Part shown: positions 45,690 through 57,979 of the stretch, in pieces
Layout: each line of letters starts with the position of its first letter
Numbering within the stretch: the stretch's first letter is position 1
NCBI RefSeq assembly: GCF_002776525.5
Contig: NC_045436.1
Location: 157,540,666-157,604,665, forward strand
Direction: 5' to 3'
DNA length: 64,000 nt
Source: Piliocolobus tephrosceles
Taxonomy: Eukaryota > Chordata > Mammalia > Primates > Cercopithecidae
Position numbers and translations under genes: made by a program
The notes under the pieces: model-generated
What the model was told of the DNA's origin: nothing
The model's database searches: none
What the model saw: only the letters and a program-made list of their open reading frames with translations

Positions 45690-46098
45690 TTCTACCTCAA
45701 GCCCTTTGCTTTCTCTTTCTTTTCCTGGAAGATTGATCTTCTGTCCATTTACAGAGCTCGCTTCTTGACTTAATCAAATTTTTTCTTCAAATCCTTGGTC
45801 CCAAGACTGGTCCTGACCATATAAGGTAAAGCAGCTCCTTTCCCTGTTCTCATTATTTCCTGATTCCAGCATATCATGCCATTTTATTTCCTTTCTGAAA
45901 TTTACTGCAATAATTAATTATTGTAACTTTTCTGTATTTACTTTTACAGTCCATCTTACAAAATCTCAGTGAGAACAGTCTGTTTTATTTACCTTTGCAT
46001 CCCCTATACTTTAAACAGTGCAGGCACATGTGTTTGTTAAATATTGGTTACATCAATGAATGAATAAATGAATGAATGTATGAATGAATGAATGATTC
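45690..46098 (+). mobile_element. L2 3' end with (TGAA)n tail
   Basis: GTTTTATTTACCTTTGCATC, then CCTATACTTTAAACAGTGCA, GGCACATG and a terminal TGAATGAATAAATGAATG repeat (46055-46095) match the L2 3'UTR and its characteristic short tandem tail. The upstream part (TTTACTGCAATAATTAATTA) also fits, at lower identity. Confidence 0.75.
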
Positions 46099-48331
46099 AT
46101 GAAAGCCTTAACCACATGGGAAGGAAAATGAAGTAGAAAGAAACTGAGAGGCTAAAATCAAGAGGAAGAACAAAAAAGAGTGGGAGATGGCTAAATGAGG
46201 AAAGTGTGAGTATCACACACATCAACAAGGTAAGATAGGAAAAATAAAGGAGACATAGCTAGTACCCAAATGGCCATATTTGTAGTCAAGGATCATTTAA
46301 ATTCAGTTTGCCAATGAATAAGTGGGAAGTCTTGGAATTAATTCTCCTCACTGTAAGTGCATAGGCTTTGGGGAACCAGTCAAAGGAAGTATGAGATGTT
46401 TAAGGAAGTAAAAAGAAGTATAAGCAGCCTCTATATCCAATATTCATAGGTGGGTGCAGGAAAAAGCAATGTGGGCCTGTGTAGCTGGAAGGCTAATGCC
46501 ATATTGCAGGATCTCCCCACAGAGCTTATAGCAGAGTTCTGGCAAATACAGGAGCAGGCATTATGAATTAGAAACCCTGGCATGAGGTGTTGTGGTTCTA
46601 ATTTTAACAAGCTAGATGTTAGTATAAAGTCCCTGCTCCATAACAGAGGAATGAAAGAGGGGAGATAGCTGAGTGAGGAGGAAATAGCATAAGGAAGGTA
46701 GGACCAAGATCCTGGAAATGAAAAGATATTATGCATGTTGCTATTTTGAGAATTCTCTCAGGTGGATAAGTTAAAAATCAGAATTAAGCAAAGTCAGAAT
46801 TAGAACAATGGGTACTTGATGTTGTGTTCTGACTGCTGGTTTAAGCATTTCTCTGAACCACCTACTTAAGACAGGTGCCAGTGTCTGAGCTGTCTCTTTA
46901 GGTGTGAAACAAGTGTCTTAAACAGAAGGGGATAACTATAAAATCTGGAAATCACATAGGTCAGGTGAAAAGGTAGCAGATATTCATATTCTAGTCCAAT
47001 TTGTTATTTTTTTTTGAATCCTGTTGCAAATGACAATATTGTCTGAAAATGACTTTTAAAAATAGCATTAACAGTGATAGTTGTCACACAAACTTGTTTA
47101 CAGCCACTCTCCCTCATTTGGCACACACTTATAGGAAGATTTGTTAGCTGGGAAAATGGATTCATGTGGCCCAGAGTGCTAATATAAATGCTGATCTCCT
47201 GAATCTGTGAGAGCACATTGCATGAATAGTAACACAAGGTATTACAGGCTTTATGCATGAAAAATGCCTGTGATTAGAGATAAGTTCATGGGGGAGAAAA
47301 GAATGTGGAGACAGAATTACAGACTTAGTACAGGAAAATAGATTAAGGTTAAGAAACACTAAGATAAAAAGAGATTTGGCAGCGTTTGAAATGCTTTTCA
47401 ATTCATGCAAATAATCGACAAGGGGAGAAGTTTATAGGTTGGAATTGGATAAAACAACATGTATTAGAGAAAAACAAAAGATGAGACTCAGGGACAAAAT
47501 ATTAAATAACTGCCTACATCATCAGTTTCAAGTTATCTAAGAGTACAAACGGACTTGAAAATGTTCTCAATAATGTACAATAAAAACAACAACCAAACAA
47601 ATAACATTAGTTGAACAAGAAAGGAAAAATCAAGTGGTCTAAGTTACTAATTATATCCAAATGGAAAGTAGGGATTTCCACTAAAAGACACAAAAATACA
47701 CTGTAAATCTCAAGTGGAGTATTTATGGGTAGATTTTACTTTATGCAGTTTAAACTTTGCATTCGACAGGTTTTTTGGAAGATGACATGTAGATTGAGAC
47801 CAAATCCTTATTAGTGATACGAAAGAGAAAGAGAGTGATTATCCTCAATTCTGACAGACTTGGTGGTATCTCCAGCGCCTCTAATACCGAAACATTATAG
47901 ACTCTATATCTTGTCCTCAAGGTGGTTCAACATCAGAGATAGCAAACTGAAGTTCATTTTTTGGGTGTTCATTGGAAATGAGGGCATGAAGTAAACAAAA
48001 GGGGAACAGGGCCCTTGGCTCAAAGATTTCAAAAACAGTAAATGGTTATCATGGTTATCAAATGATGACATAAAAGCTTAATCTAATGTTTGTAAATAGC
48101 AACATATATAGCATAACATTATAGATTGCAATATGTGTATGCATACAATGTTTATGTCTAGTTATTGTATATAATCCATGTTATCTATAAATGTTAATTT
48201 GTTTTAATATAATAATTTGATCAGTATTCATGTACAATTTAAGTTGAGAAATTGAGAAAGAATGATGAATTCACAGAGAACAGTGATTCTTTTGGTTACT
48301 ATATACATGATGCAATAAAAGATTGTCAATA
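46099..48331. other. Repeat-poor unique sequence
   Basis: No gene and no transposon recognised. Two overlapping minus-strand frames near 46431-46736 and 47004-47410 (about 80-100 codons) have no family resemblance and are probably chance. Confidence 0.5.
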
Positions 48332-48537
48332 GGCCGGGCGCGGTGGCTCACGCTTGTAATCCCAGCACTTTGGGAGGCTGAGGCAGGTGGATCACAAGGT
48401 CAGGAGATCGAGACCATCCTGGCTAACACAGTGAAACCCCATCTCTACTAAAAATACAAAAAAATTAGCTGGGCATGGTGGCAGGTGCCTGTAATCCCAG
48501 TTAGTTGGGAGGCTGAGAAAAAACATAAATAAATAAC
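48332..48537 (+). mobile_element. AluY-like element lacking the end of its right arm
   Basis: Intact 5' end (GGCCGGGCGCGGTGGCTCAC) through the right-arm block GTAATCCCAGTTAGTTGGGA, stopping at GGCTGAG at 48517. It passes directly into an A-rich stretch, AAAAAACATAAATAAATAAC. About 95 bp of the 3' end is absent. No convincing target duplication is visible. Confidence 0.88.
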
Positions 48538-48852
48538 TATCCCCAAAAGCATATTGAAATGCTTGTGTTTTCTTTCCTCTCTTAAACATTCCTAAACACA
48601 GATGGTGGCTATATCTAATTTTATAACTAGTTTATTTCATTCAAATTATAAATTAATGTATGTCTTCATTAATTAGTAATAAAATTATTTTAGCATTAAT
48701 TCAATCATTATTTCAATAACTTGGATTTACATTTTAAGTGCTTTATGTATAGCTTCCTGTTCCTATTTTGCTAGCTTTCTGTTTTCCTTAGAAATGACCA
48801 GAAGTAGTTTCAATCTGGAAAAAGCTTGCCTTTCTAAGAGCATGAAACCAAA

Positions 48853-48854
<2 letters not shown>

Positions 48855-48898
<44 letters not shown>

Positions 48899-48901
48899 AT
48901 A
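48855..48901. repeat. (AAAT)n microsatellite
   Basis: About 11 AAAT units with no Alu attached. Confidence 0.96.
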
Positions 48902-49870
48902 TCTCAATTCAGCTGTTGGTAAAGCCATATAGCTAATTAAACTGAAATGCTATTGTGTTTTTATATACCACAATAACTGATCATAAGACAAAGCTGAAAG
49001 TCTAGAACAGAGAATCTTTCTGTTCTGAATGCAGTCAAGGTGGATGAAGTAATCAAGGTATAGATTAAAAACTTGAAGCAGTAGCACCAAAAAGTTTTTA
49101 TTGCTTACGAGACTTAGAAGGCAGGTAAGAAGCTTAAACAACTACAATATTCCAAAGTCTTTTAGAGAAATGCATGGAAATTCTGAGCAAACACTTTCAG
49201 ATTGGGAACTTGTCCTGTTTCAGTTCCGAAACAAACATTTCTATATGCTCCATATTGCAGAAAAAACTTCGGCAGAATTTTCTGAGGGGTCTTTTGTATG
49301 TAAACTGAAAAGATTCTGCTAATTTTCTGTATTCTAAATGTCAATTTGGGCAAATTTCTGTAGACTTTCTTCTAGTAACATTTTGCTTATAAAATATTTT
49401 TTGGTTTTTAAATCCCGATATCCTAACACATACATGTTTCTCATTACCATGGTTTTCAACTGGAACTTAGATAGGAACAATTTATGTTTATTTTCCCAAA
49501 GGTGATTTTCTATAAAACAACATTTTTAACAAAATATCAAAGTGACATTTCAAATGTAGTTGATAGTATGTCATAATCACATATAGAAACTTCAAGAAGC
49601 TGATACGTCAATTAAAAAGAATTTTTGCATATTTTGGGCTCTTAATGGAAGCATATGGCAAAATATACAACCTGAACCTTTCTCTGCTGTATTGGCCTCA
49701 TCCTGGAAATGACTACACTGTGCCTTTATATTTAGCCCTTCTTTTTATCTATTACTGTGCAATGAATCTTCTCCTAAAACTGACGAAGTGTTGAAAGAAA
49801 TCATATGAAAGGAAGCAAAACAGATAAGCAAAATGTAATTATCATGATCATATCTCTGTATATAAAACAA
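48902..49870. other. AT-rich non-coding sequence
   Basis: Nothing recognised. Short frames on both strands at 48950-49353 have no family resemblance. Confidence 0.5.
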
Positions 49871-49871
49871 C

Positions 49872-49874
49872 TGT

Positions 49875-49917
<43 letters not shown>

Positions 49918-50188
49918 TCGAGACAGAGTTTTGCTCTGTTAACCAGGCTGGAGTGCAGTGATGCCATCTGGGCTCACTGCATCTTCTGCCTCCCAGGTTC
50001 AAACAATTCTCCTACCTCAGCCTCCAAGTAGCTGGGATTACAGGCATGTGCCACAATTTTTGTATTTTTAGTAGAGACGGGTTTTTGCCATGTTGTCCAG
50101 GCTGTCTCAAACTCTTTACCTCAGGTGATCCACCCACCTCAGCCTCCCAAAGTACTGGGATTACAGGCCTGAGCCACAGTGCCCAGCC
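49872..50188 (-). mobile_element. Alu (S/J-like), minus strand, with (GT)n in its tail
   Basis: Alu body about 49916-50188, with a short deletion around the CCACGCCCGGCTAATTTT block. Where the T-rich tail should lie there is a (GT)n array of about 20 units (49872-49915), so the microsatellite grew in the Alu tail. Confidence 0.9.
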
Positions 50189-51674
50189 TGTTTGTTAATA
50201 ACCATACTGACATTTTGCAGATTAGGTAGGAATGTTTAAGCATTTCATATTTTTGAATAGTAGTTTGATACTTGTTCTTGGCATTCTAAAGAGTTTATTT
50301 ACATTTTTGGAAGTTGTTTCAAGAGTTTTAAATATTCCTGTAACTTTTTATAATGTTTTCCATCTAAAATAATGAGAATTTGAGTTCCTGTTAAGATTTT
50401 AGAACAGAAAGTCTGAGTTTCAGTAAGGAATTGCTAACTTTACCAGGGTGATGACTGATTTCAGTATTTCTAAAGCTCTAAATTGTCTAGCAGCCTTGTG
50501 GATGCTTTTCTTTAGAATCTAGCTCTTTTCCTTTTTTTTTTTAAGGCAACTTCCAGCTTCAAGATTGTTCTTATTGCTTCATGACTAAGAACAATAACAT
50601 GATATCTCAGTGAGACCAAGCTCCAAATTTTTCTCATTCTACAGCTATAAATAGTGCTATTGTAGAATTTTATTTAAGGGAGATTGGACGATTTTGAAAG
50701 GAAGATCCCTGAGCATTGAACTTAGTTTTGCACTATAGCCTTCTCTCACTCTACCTAGCATTCATGAGGGTGATTTATTTTACCTATGATAAATTGTAAA
50801 TTTGGAAAAGGCATCTGTTTGTAGAGAAATCATGTCATCTGGAAAACAAGAATAGATGTACTTGATCATGCATAGGTATGTTCTAAGAAATGTATGCATA
50901 AGTTATTTATAAGAGATGAATAATTTAACCTCAAATTATTTTTAAAACGCCTTGTTGAATAAATGGCAAAACTAATTAATGGCAGAATTTAAATAATTAC
51001 TTTTAACAAAAATGTTATATTTGAAAAGAAACCTTTAAGTGTCAGTTGAATACAAAAATCCATATTGTGTCATTGGCATTCACTATCGTGAGAAATTTTC
51101 CATAGATGTTTGTACTTTTTGAGTATCTTTCTCTGTATTTTTCTGTTTTTTTCATGCATAGTGGCTTTCATGGGAGCAGAAGACTTTTCTATTTCTTGGT
51201 TATGCAAATAATGACATTATCTTCTTAAATTATTTTTAATAATGGGTCTAAATCAAGGTAATGAAGAAAACATGCTAAAACCTTAAAAAATAAAATAAAA
51301 CTTATCTGAACTAAGGCATCATTGTGAGATTCAATTAATGACTTATAGTCTAGTGAGCCCCTTGCCTTCCCAGTAGGCTTCTGTTCAAACTTGCTTTTTT
51401 GTCTGTTTGTTTCTTGCTTTCTGGCTGGCTTGCGTGCTTGGCTTTTTATTTTTATTTTTAATAATTGTGATTCTGTGTGTTAGAAACAGGGAACACCATC
51501 CCCACCATTGAAAATACATTTCTAACTCTTCTTCTGCAAAATTATGACTATCTAAACGAGGCCTTTAAAAAATATAATTGTTTAAATCAAATTAGTGTTA
51601 GTATTTGAATTGCCACTATTTACCAGAATTACTTATAGTAAATAAACTTTTCTAAATTTCTTATAGTATACTAT
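50189..51674. other. Unique AT-rich sequence
   Basis: No gene or transposon recognised. Short T10 tract near 50532-50542. Confidence 0.5.
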
Positions 51675-52020
51675 GAGAAGCATCTTCTTTTTTAAAATTT
51701 TTTCTTTTTTTATTTATTTTTATTTTTGAAATGAAGTCTCACTCTGTCACCCAGGCTGGAGTGCAGTAGCGGGATCTCAGCTCACCGCAACCTCCATCTC
51801 CCGGGTTCAAGCGATTCTCCCGCCTCAGCCTTCTGAGTAGCTGGGACTACAGGTGCCCGCCACCACACTCGGCTAATTTTTTGTATTTTTAGTAGAGACA
51901 TGGTTTCACTGTGTTAGCCAGGATGGTGTCGATCTCCTGACCTCTTGATCTGCCCGCCTCGGCCTCCCAGAGTGCTGGGATTATAGGCATGAGCCATCGC
52001 GTCAGGCTGAGAAGTATTTT
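51675..52020 (-). mobile_element. Alu (Y/Sc-like), minus strand, with target duplication
   Basis: Full-length body at 51687-52008 with a long TTTATTT-rich tail. Flanks GAGAAGCATCTT (51675-51686) and GAGAAGTATTTT (52009-52020) are a diverged target duplication. Confidence 0.9.
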
Positions 52021-53258
52021 CATCCCAATAAGGAAAGCTCAAGCTTTCAAACTCACTCTGTTAAGCTAATAGTTTCTAAGTTTCTCCTTATGGAAAACTT
52101 TCAAGAGCACTTGATGAATAATTTGATAGAGATGCACTAGACGGTTTAGTATATCCATAGCACTCAAAGAGGTTTATTCACCAGGAATATTCACTTCATC
52201 ACTTCATATTTTTCACACTTACAATTTTCCTTTTGCTTTCTTAAAGTTCTTACTTAGATCAGTTGCTGTCAATATTGTTCAGTTGGTTAGCACTAAATGA
52301 TATTGATGCAGTGCTATCTGTGGAATATCATCAAAAATTTGAGATACTGAGTATTATGTACTAATGAAATCCAAACACACAATTTTTTGCCATATTAGAT
52401 ACCTTACATACATATAGGATCAATAAGATGCAATAATAGTCAATGTTCTAAGACAAATATATTCATATGAAAAACTTAGCATTGACAAAAATTTTCTCCA
52501 GTAAGTATTTTGTCTTACAAGTTGGGAGAATACTCATTTTTCAGTTTTAGCAGCAGAACACCTTGATCCTGCTAATGGAACATGTTCTGTATGATAATTG
52601 CTTAAAAACCATCTTCCTGCATTAATAGACTTTGAAAAAAGAACAGAAAGTAAAAAAAAAAAATCACATGAGTATAATCAAAATGAAATTTAGCTGGACA
52701 TCTAAATGTACAAAATTTATTATACACAGCATTATTTGTGATCTAAGCTGGATGTTTTAAGCAAATATAATAATTCCTTTAAATCTTCTCTTTATCTGTA
52801 TATTCACATTTGCCTTGGACAATAACTTATAGAAAAATTGATATAAGTGGTCAGATCATTTTGATTTTCTTCTCATAGGAAGATAAAATAAAAATTTAAA
52901 AACCTAACAAATAGTGAATAATCTCATTAAATAACTGCAGTAGGTTGCATTTAAATAAATGTCCATTCTAAAACCACAAAGAATGCAGAGGATATAGATT
53001 TGTATCAAGTGCTATTTTGTGAATTGATTAATGGTGCAAGACAGTCTCATATCATCACAGATTCATAGGAGAATGTTCTGGCAAAAGTTCATAGTCTATT
53101 TCCTTCTGGAAAAGATTGGTAAATTTAGGAGAATTTATTTAAAGTTGACTTTTTCCTTTATCAGTGGCCTGGCTTAACTTTTCAATATGATGATCAAATA
53201 ATTTAAAAAGGTAGGTCTTGTTCACATAGGTAGTAAAGAGGTTATGTGCATACCTATG
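52021..53258. other. Unique AT-rich sequence
   Basis: Nothing recognised. Confidence 0.5.
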
Positions 53259-53283
53259 TACACACACACACACACACACACAC
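53259..53283. repeat. (CA)n microsatellite
   Basis: About 12 CA units, followed by a G-rich GGAGGGGAGGGGG patch. Confidence 0.95.
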
Positions 53284-53454
53284 GGAGGGGAGGGGGAAAG
53301 AGAAGGCTGGCTTTTACCTATTTTAATAATTTTCTTTACTACTAAAAACTGCTTGTTTGAAAAGTTTCAACTGGAACCAGAGTACTAAAAAGGCATAATT
53401 ACAGCTTTTTAAAATTGAAAAACATTGCTAAATGTAAATAATTTAATTTTGCAA

Positions 53455-53560
53455 ATAATGAAGCTGAAGTTTAGAGAGGATAAGTGACTTACCCAAAATA
53501 GTACAGAATGGAATTCTGACTGCAGGTCTTCAACCCCCAAGCAATGTTCCTTCCAATTTT
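53455..53560 (-). mobile_element. MIR fragment, minus strand
   Basis: ATGAAGCTGAAGTTTAGAGA, GATAAGTGACTTACCCAAAA and GGAATTCTGACTGCAGGTC match the reverse MIR core (GAGGAAACTGAGGC, AAGTAACTTGCCCAAGGTC, GGATTCGAACCCAGG). Confidence 0.7.
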
Positions 53561-54698
53561 CTAGACTATAAACACGATATAAGTTATATATTCAAATTCT
53601 CTATTAAATGATGCTTTTTTATTTTGCTTTTGGCATTTACAACTTAATAATGAAAAAATTTTTCAGAAAATTAGAACTAGAATCTTAACTACTCACCTAC
53701 TTGCAAAGGATTGATACACACCTACAAGATCCTATGATGTCTACTGAGGAGCAACAGTTCAAATAAGACGTGATCCCTGCCAACAAGAATTTTATAATTT
53801 ATTAGTGGGGAAACTGCAAGTATCTCACTAGAATGTGCCACCTAACATGTGGGACTTTCAATCTGGAGACCTCATTCTATTACACTATTTATAGCCATAT
53901 GGAATGTGTGGAGATTCAGATCTCTGATGACTGGCTGGTATGTCTAATCATGATGGGGTCTGACATGTGCATCTGTCTTTTAGGTTCACAGTCTACCCAG
54001 AACCTTTGTTCAGAATGAGTATAAATTCATGTAGTAAGATAACTTTGTTAGAAGAAAATACAGATTATCTCAAAATGTTCTCACGATTAAGCTAGAATTC
54101 TGTTTAATAAGGTCACACCTTCCAAACACCTTGACCTAAATGTTCCCTTTAGAAAAATCTGACACTTAAAAAAATTCAAGCTGCAATATGGGAATAAATG
54201 TGCAGTCATACTATTACATTTTCTTTATTCTTCATAAATATGGTCTAATCTCACATAAGAAATACTTTTACAAAATATTTTTCAAATTCAAGAATGTATA
54301 GCTAAATAGTAAATGCAATTAATTATGGAGAAGTAGACTTTTAAATACAGCAGGATTATATTAATTCACTTGCAGATTAAAGAGGGATAGATTAAAGTAT
54401 TTTTTCATATATCAAGATTTAGACATACAGTATAGACCATTTCATTAAGAAAGTCCCTACAGTAGTAGCTTAAACCTCACAGACTTGAAGTGGATTTGTA
54501 TTATATTTCTTACATTCATGTAAGTTCTAGCTTAACATTTTTCAACAGTGAGAAATACGGGACACACCCATAGCAAGTCTCGCTATATGGATATCTAAAT
54601 GCAGAGCTTTCATAAGATGCTGGTTAGGCTTGTGAGATACAAAAACTGAATCTTGATGATATAAGTATTTAATAGAAAGGGACTTAGCAGTAGGACAT
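53561..54698. other. Unique AT-rich sequence
   Basis: Nothing recognised. Confidence 0.5.
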
Positions 54699-54714
54699 TG
54701 AGTTGTGATATTTC

Positions 54715-54792
54715 TTTTCTTTTTCCTTCCTTCCTTCCTTCCTTCCTTCCTTCCTTCCTCCCTCCCTCCCTCCCTCCCTCCCTCACACTTTT

Positions 54793-54832
<40 letters not shown>

Positions 54833-55010
54833 NNNNNNNNNNNNNNNNNNNNNNNNNNNNNNNNNNNNNNNNNNNNNNNNNNNNNNNNNNNNNNNNNNNN
54901 NNNNNNNNNNNNNNNNNNNNNNNNNNNNNNNNTTCTTTCTCTCTCTCTCTTCCTCTCTCCTTCCTTCCTTCCTTCCTTCCTTCTTTTCTTCCTTCCTTCC
55001 TTTCTTCTAT
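54715..55010. repeat. (TTCC)n/(CCTC)n/(TTTC)n microsatellite spanning an assembly gap
   Basis: TTCC, then CCTC, then TTTC arrays to 54832. After the gap come CTTT/CT and TTCC arrays from 54933 to about 55010. True length is unknown because of the gap. Frames reported across it are translations of the repeat and of N. Confidence 0.95.
54833..54932. other. Assembly gap (100 N)
   Basis: Exactly 100 N, the conventional placeholder for a gap of unknown size, lying within a tetranucleotide microsatellite. Confidence 0.99.
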
Positions 55011-55316
55011 TGGTGTTGTTGAGACAAGGTGTCGCTCTGTCACCCAGGCTGGAGGGCAGTGGCCTATCTCAGTTTACTGCAACTTCCACCTCTTGGGTTC
55101 AAGAGATTCTCCCGCTTCAGCCTCCCAAGTAGCTGGGAATACAGGCACATGCCACCATGCCCAGCTAATTTTTGTATTTTTGGTACAGACGAGGTTCCAC
55201 CATGTTGCCCAGGCTGGTCTCAAACTCCTGACCTCAGGTGATTCACCTGCCTTGGCCCCCCAAAGTGCTGGGATTACAGGCATGAGCCACCACCCATGGC
55301 TGAGTGGTGCTATTTC

Positions 55317-56239
55317 AAATGGCAATGTGAGGAGATCTGCAAAATTGCTCCTTCTCAGCAAAACAACCACAAGTGGTGAAATTATGTTAAAAAATAACAT
55401 TTAAGATTTGTGCAAGTGGTCCTAAAGACAAACAAAAAATGAGAAACTAAACCTCAGTGAAAAACACCAAGAAACTGTAGGAATTGAGCTACCCTCAAAC
55501 CCACTGACTTTCTCAACCTCTGCTGAACCCTCATCTAGTCACAGCGTGGCATGACTGAAAGTACCACTCTGAGTATGTCTACCAAGATAGGGCTTTCTCT
55601 AATCCCAGCTCCCAATCAAGAACTGTCATGTTTATTTAAGAGCCACAGTCAACCAGCACTTCTCATCATCTTATCTCTATGGCAGAAGTTGTATTCTAGG
55701 TTAGCATCTTGGAGAGGCTGAAGCTGCCATCTTCTGTAAGTCCCCATTTGTAGGGTAGAGTCTGTCATAGACACAGCCAGGACTAGAATACTGGAGCCTC
55801 CAGTGCCCTCAGCCAGCTCACTTCTAGGGTGGAGTATCTATGCTGGAGGAGGCAAGCAGAGAAAATTAGATCACCATCCACTCTGAGCACCCTGCTTGTA
55901 AAGTAGAATGTCATCTGAGAAAGTGGGTCACTGTCCCTGCTCCTAGCTCTGTAACAGTAGTTCAGAGATTTTGCCCAGGCAGAGAGGCAAGCTATATAGA
56001 GAGTTTTGAAGCTCTCTCCAAAGGAACTGACTTCATTTGGAACACAGTAAAGGAAGTTCAGATATATCGGTGGTATAAAAACAGTGGAGACTTGCTGGTA
56101 AGTGATTAAGAGGAGGTTGGTAGTTCTATTAGTTCAGCAAACTAAACTGTAGGCCAATTAATTCACCAGAGAAAAGCAGGGAAAGAGGCAGCTGAGAACA
56201 GCCCTCCTGGAGTCAGAACAAACTTCAAAGACTGGTCTC
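55317..56239. other. Non-coding, possibly old L1M or LTR-derived
   Basis: Somewhat GC-richer than the surroundings, with blocks such as GAGAGGCTGAAGCTGCCATC and CTTCTAGGGTGGAGTATC. It may be the 5' part of the plus-strand L1M that follows, but I cannot assign it. No gene. Confidence 0.35.
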
Positions 56240-56670
56240 CAAGATTACCTCTCGAAAGTGGAAGTAACCCAAATGTTAACTACTAATAAATGGGAGAAAA
56301 GTATAAACATGCAATGGAATATTATTTTACAATTAAAAAGGATGAAGTATTGATATATGTTACAACATGAATGAACTTTGAAAATATTATATGCTAAGTG
56401 ATAGATGCCAATCACAAAATATCACATATGATATGCTTCCATTTATGTGAAATAGCCAGAATAGGCAAATCTATACTAACAGACAGTAGATTAGTGCTTG
56501 CCTAGGGCTGGGGGTGGAAGCATTGGGGAAAATAGGGGGTGACTGCTAATGGGTGTAGTATTGCTATTTGGAGTGATAAAAATATTATAAATTTGATGTG
56601 ATAATTGTGTAACTATGAATTGTGTAGTATACGATTTACATCTCAATGAAGCTGTGATTTGTAAAATAGA
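56240..56670 (+). mobile_element. L1M 3' end, plus strand
   Basis: In order: AAAGTGGAAGTAACCCAAAT, ATGCAATGGAATATTATTTT, TGCTTCCATTTATGTGAAAT, TAGATTAGTGCTTGCCTAGG, AATTGTGTAGTATACGATTT and ACATCTCAATGAAGC. This is the familiar L1M late ORF2/3'UTR series. Confidence 0.82.
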
Positions 56671-56970
56671 TATTTGGTGTTTCATATTATCACTGTGACG
56701 ACCAGAGAAATAGGCTCTGAAAAAGATCAGGAAGAAACTGGAGTCACAACTGGGAGGAATTCATAACAGCAGAAGCATGAATACCTGGACACTACAATCT
56801 GCTTTGCTACTACTAGTTTACCTTAGATATTACATACAAGGACTTCTGTCATTGCTACTCCCACCCAAAGAGACTCTCAAATCTACTTTGTTTGCATCAT
56901 TAACTTTTACATCAAAGTACTAAAAATGCTTATTTAATTGGTGAAGTTTATATTACATGCCTGCCCTACC

Positions 56971-57043
56971 AGAATTTGTGAATACAAAGCCATTTGCTCT
57001 CTTCTAATACAATAGAGCAAATGACTTTGTATTCACACATTCT
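56971..57043. repeat. Near-perfect inverted repeat: 30-bp arms, 13-nt loop
   Basis: Arm 1 is 56971-57000 and arm 2 is 57014-57043; 28 of 30 positions pair. The mismatches are C56990/A57024 and T56976/C57038. The inner 23 bp (arms starting GTGAATACAAAG and ending CTTTGTATTCAC) has a single mismatch. The loop is CTTCTAATACAAT. It could be a microRNA-type hairpin, a palindromic miniature transposon or a chance inverted duplication. Flanks show no TA duplication. Confidence 0.9.
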
Positions 57044-57149
57044 TTTTTTGTGCATAACGGACAACTTTTGGTCCTTTATCAAGTGAGAATTTTTTAAACA
57101 TAGAAAGGAGATGCAGATGCTGGGTGGCCAGTGATGACACATGCATACT

Positions 57150-57540
57150 TCTATAGTTTAGATATTTTTCCTTCCAAATCTCACATTGAAACTTGATCTC
57201 CAATGTTGCAGACAGGGCCTAATGTTTGAGTCATGGGTCCAGATCCTTCAGGAATGGCTTGGTGCCATCCTCATGGTAATAAGTGCATTTTTCCTCCATT
57301 AGTTCTCAAAAGAGCTGCTTGCTGAAAATAGTAAGGCACCTCTCTCCACTTTTGCTTTCTCTCTTGCTATGCAATCTCTGCACACACCTGCTCCCGTTCA
57401 CCTTCCACCTTGAGTGAAAGCAGCCTGAGGTCTTCATCAGATACCAATTTTTCAGCCAGGAGAATATAAGCCACATAAGCCTTTTTTGTTTATAAAACAT
57501 CTTGTCTCATTTATAGCAATGCAAAATGAACTGAGATACA
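57150..57540 (+). mobile_element. MST-type MaLR LTR, plus strand
   Basis: TAGTTTAGATATTTTTCCTT, CTTGATCTCCAATGTTGCAG, TCAAAAGAGCTGCTTGCTGA, AGCCTGAGGTCTTCATCAGA and TTATAGCAATGCAAAATGAA in MST order, ending CTGAGATACA. Confidence 0.78.
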
Positions 57541-57584
57541 TACACTAATAAAATACTAATGAAAATCACTTTTAAAAAAAAACA

Positions 57585-57815
57585 TGTACAAGACATTGTT
57601 CTGAGGGATTTACATATTTTAACTCCGTGTGCACTAACCCTATTATGTGAAATAGACACTTTTATTACTATCTCTTGTTTTCCATATGAGGAAATGAAGA
57701 CACAGAGAGATAATGTGAAAATTTTATGAACACTTTACCTTTAAATGGCAGAGACAGGACTTACAACAAGAGTCAGCTTCTGGAGACCAGGTTCTGAATC
57801 CCTACTATGTTGAAC
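57585..57815 (-). mobile_element. MIR, minus strand
   Basis: ACATTGTTCTGAGGGATTTA, TTCCATATGAGGAAATGAAG, ACACAGAGAGATAATGTGAA and AAATGGCAGAGACAGGACTT follow the reverse MIR order. Confidence 0.75.
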
Positions 57816-57979
57816 TTCTTCCCTGTGAATAACACTGTTCTTTTGATTCAACTCAGCTCTCACAGATAGATCATGATCCATGTTCAGAAATATGTCTTTT
57901 CTGCTAGGCATACACACTGAAAAATCACCAAGTCAATCTAGCACTGCATTATTTTACTACTGGAAAACGGTGTTAGATG

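Larger units (their letters stand above)
54699..55316 (-). mobile_element. AluS-like element, minus strand, with a giant microsatellite tail
   Basis: Alu body at about 55017-55300. Flanks TGAGTTGTGATATTTC (54699-54714) and TGAGTGGTGCTATTTC (55301-55316) form a 16-bp target duplication with two mismatches. This places the whole pyrimidine microsatellite at 54715-55010, including the assembly gap, inside the insertion as its expanded tail. Confidence 0.88.

Noticed and set aside
54698..55132. 144-codon frame across the gap
   Set aside because: It is a translation of (TTCC)n/(TTTC)n microsatellite, 100 N and Alu.
55074..55404. About 105-codon frames on both strands
   Set aside because: They are Alu-derived peptides typical of Alu in all frames.
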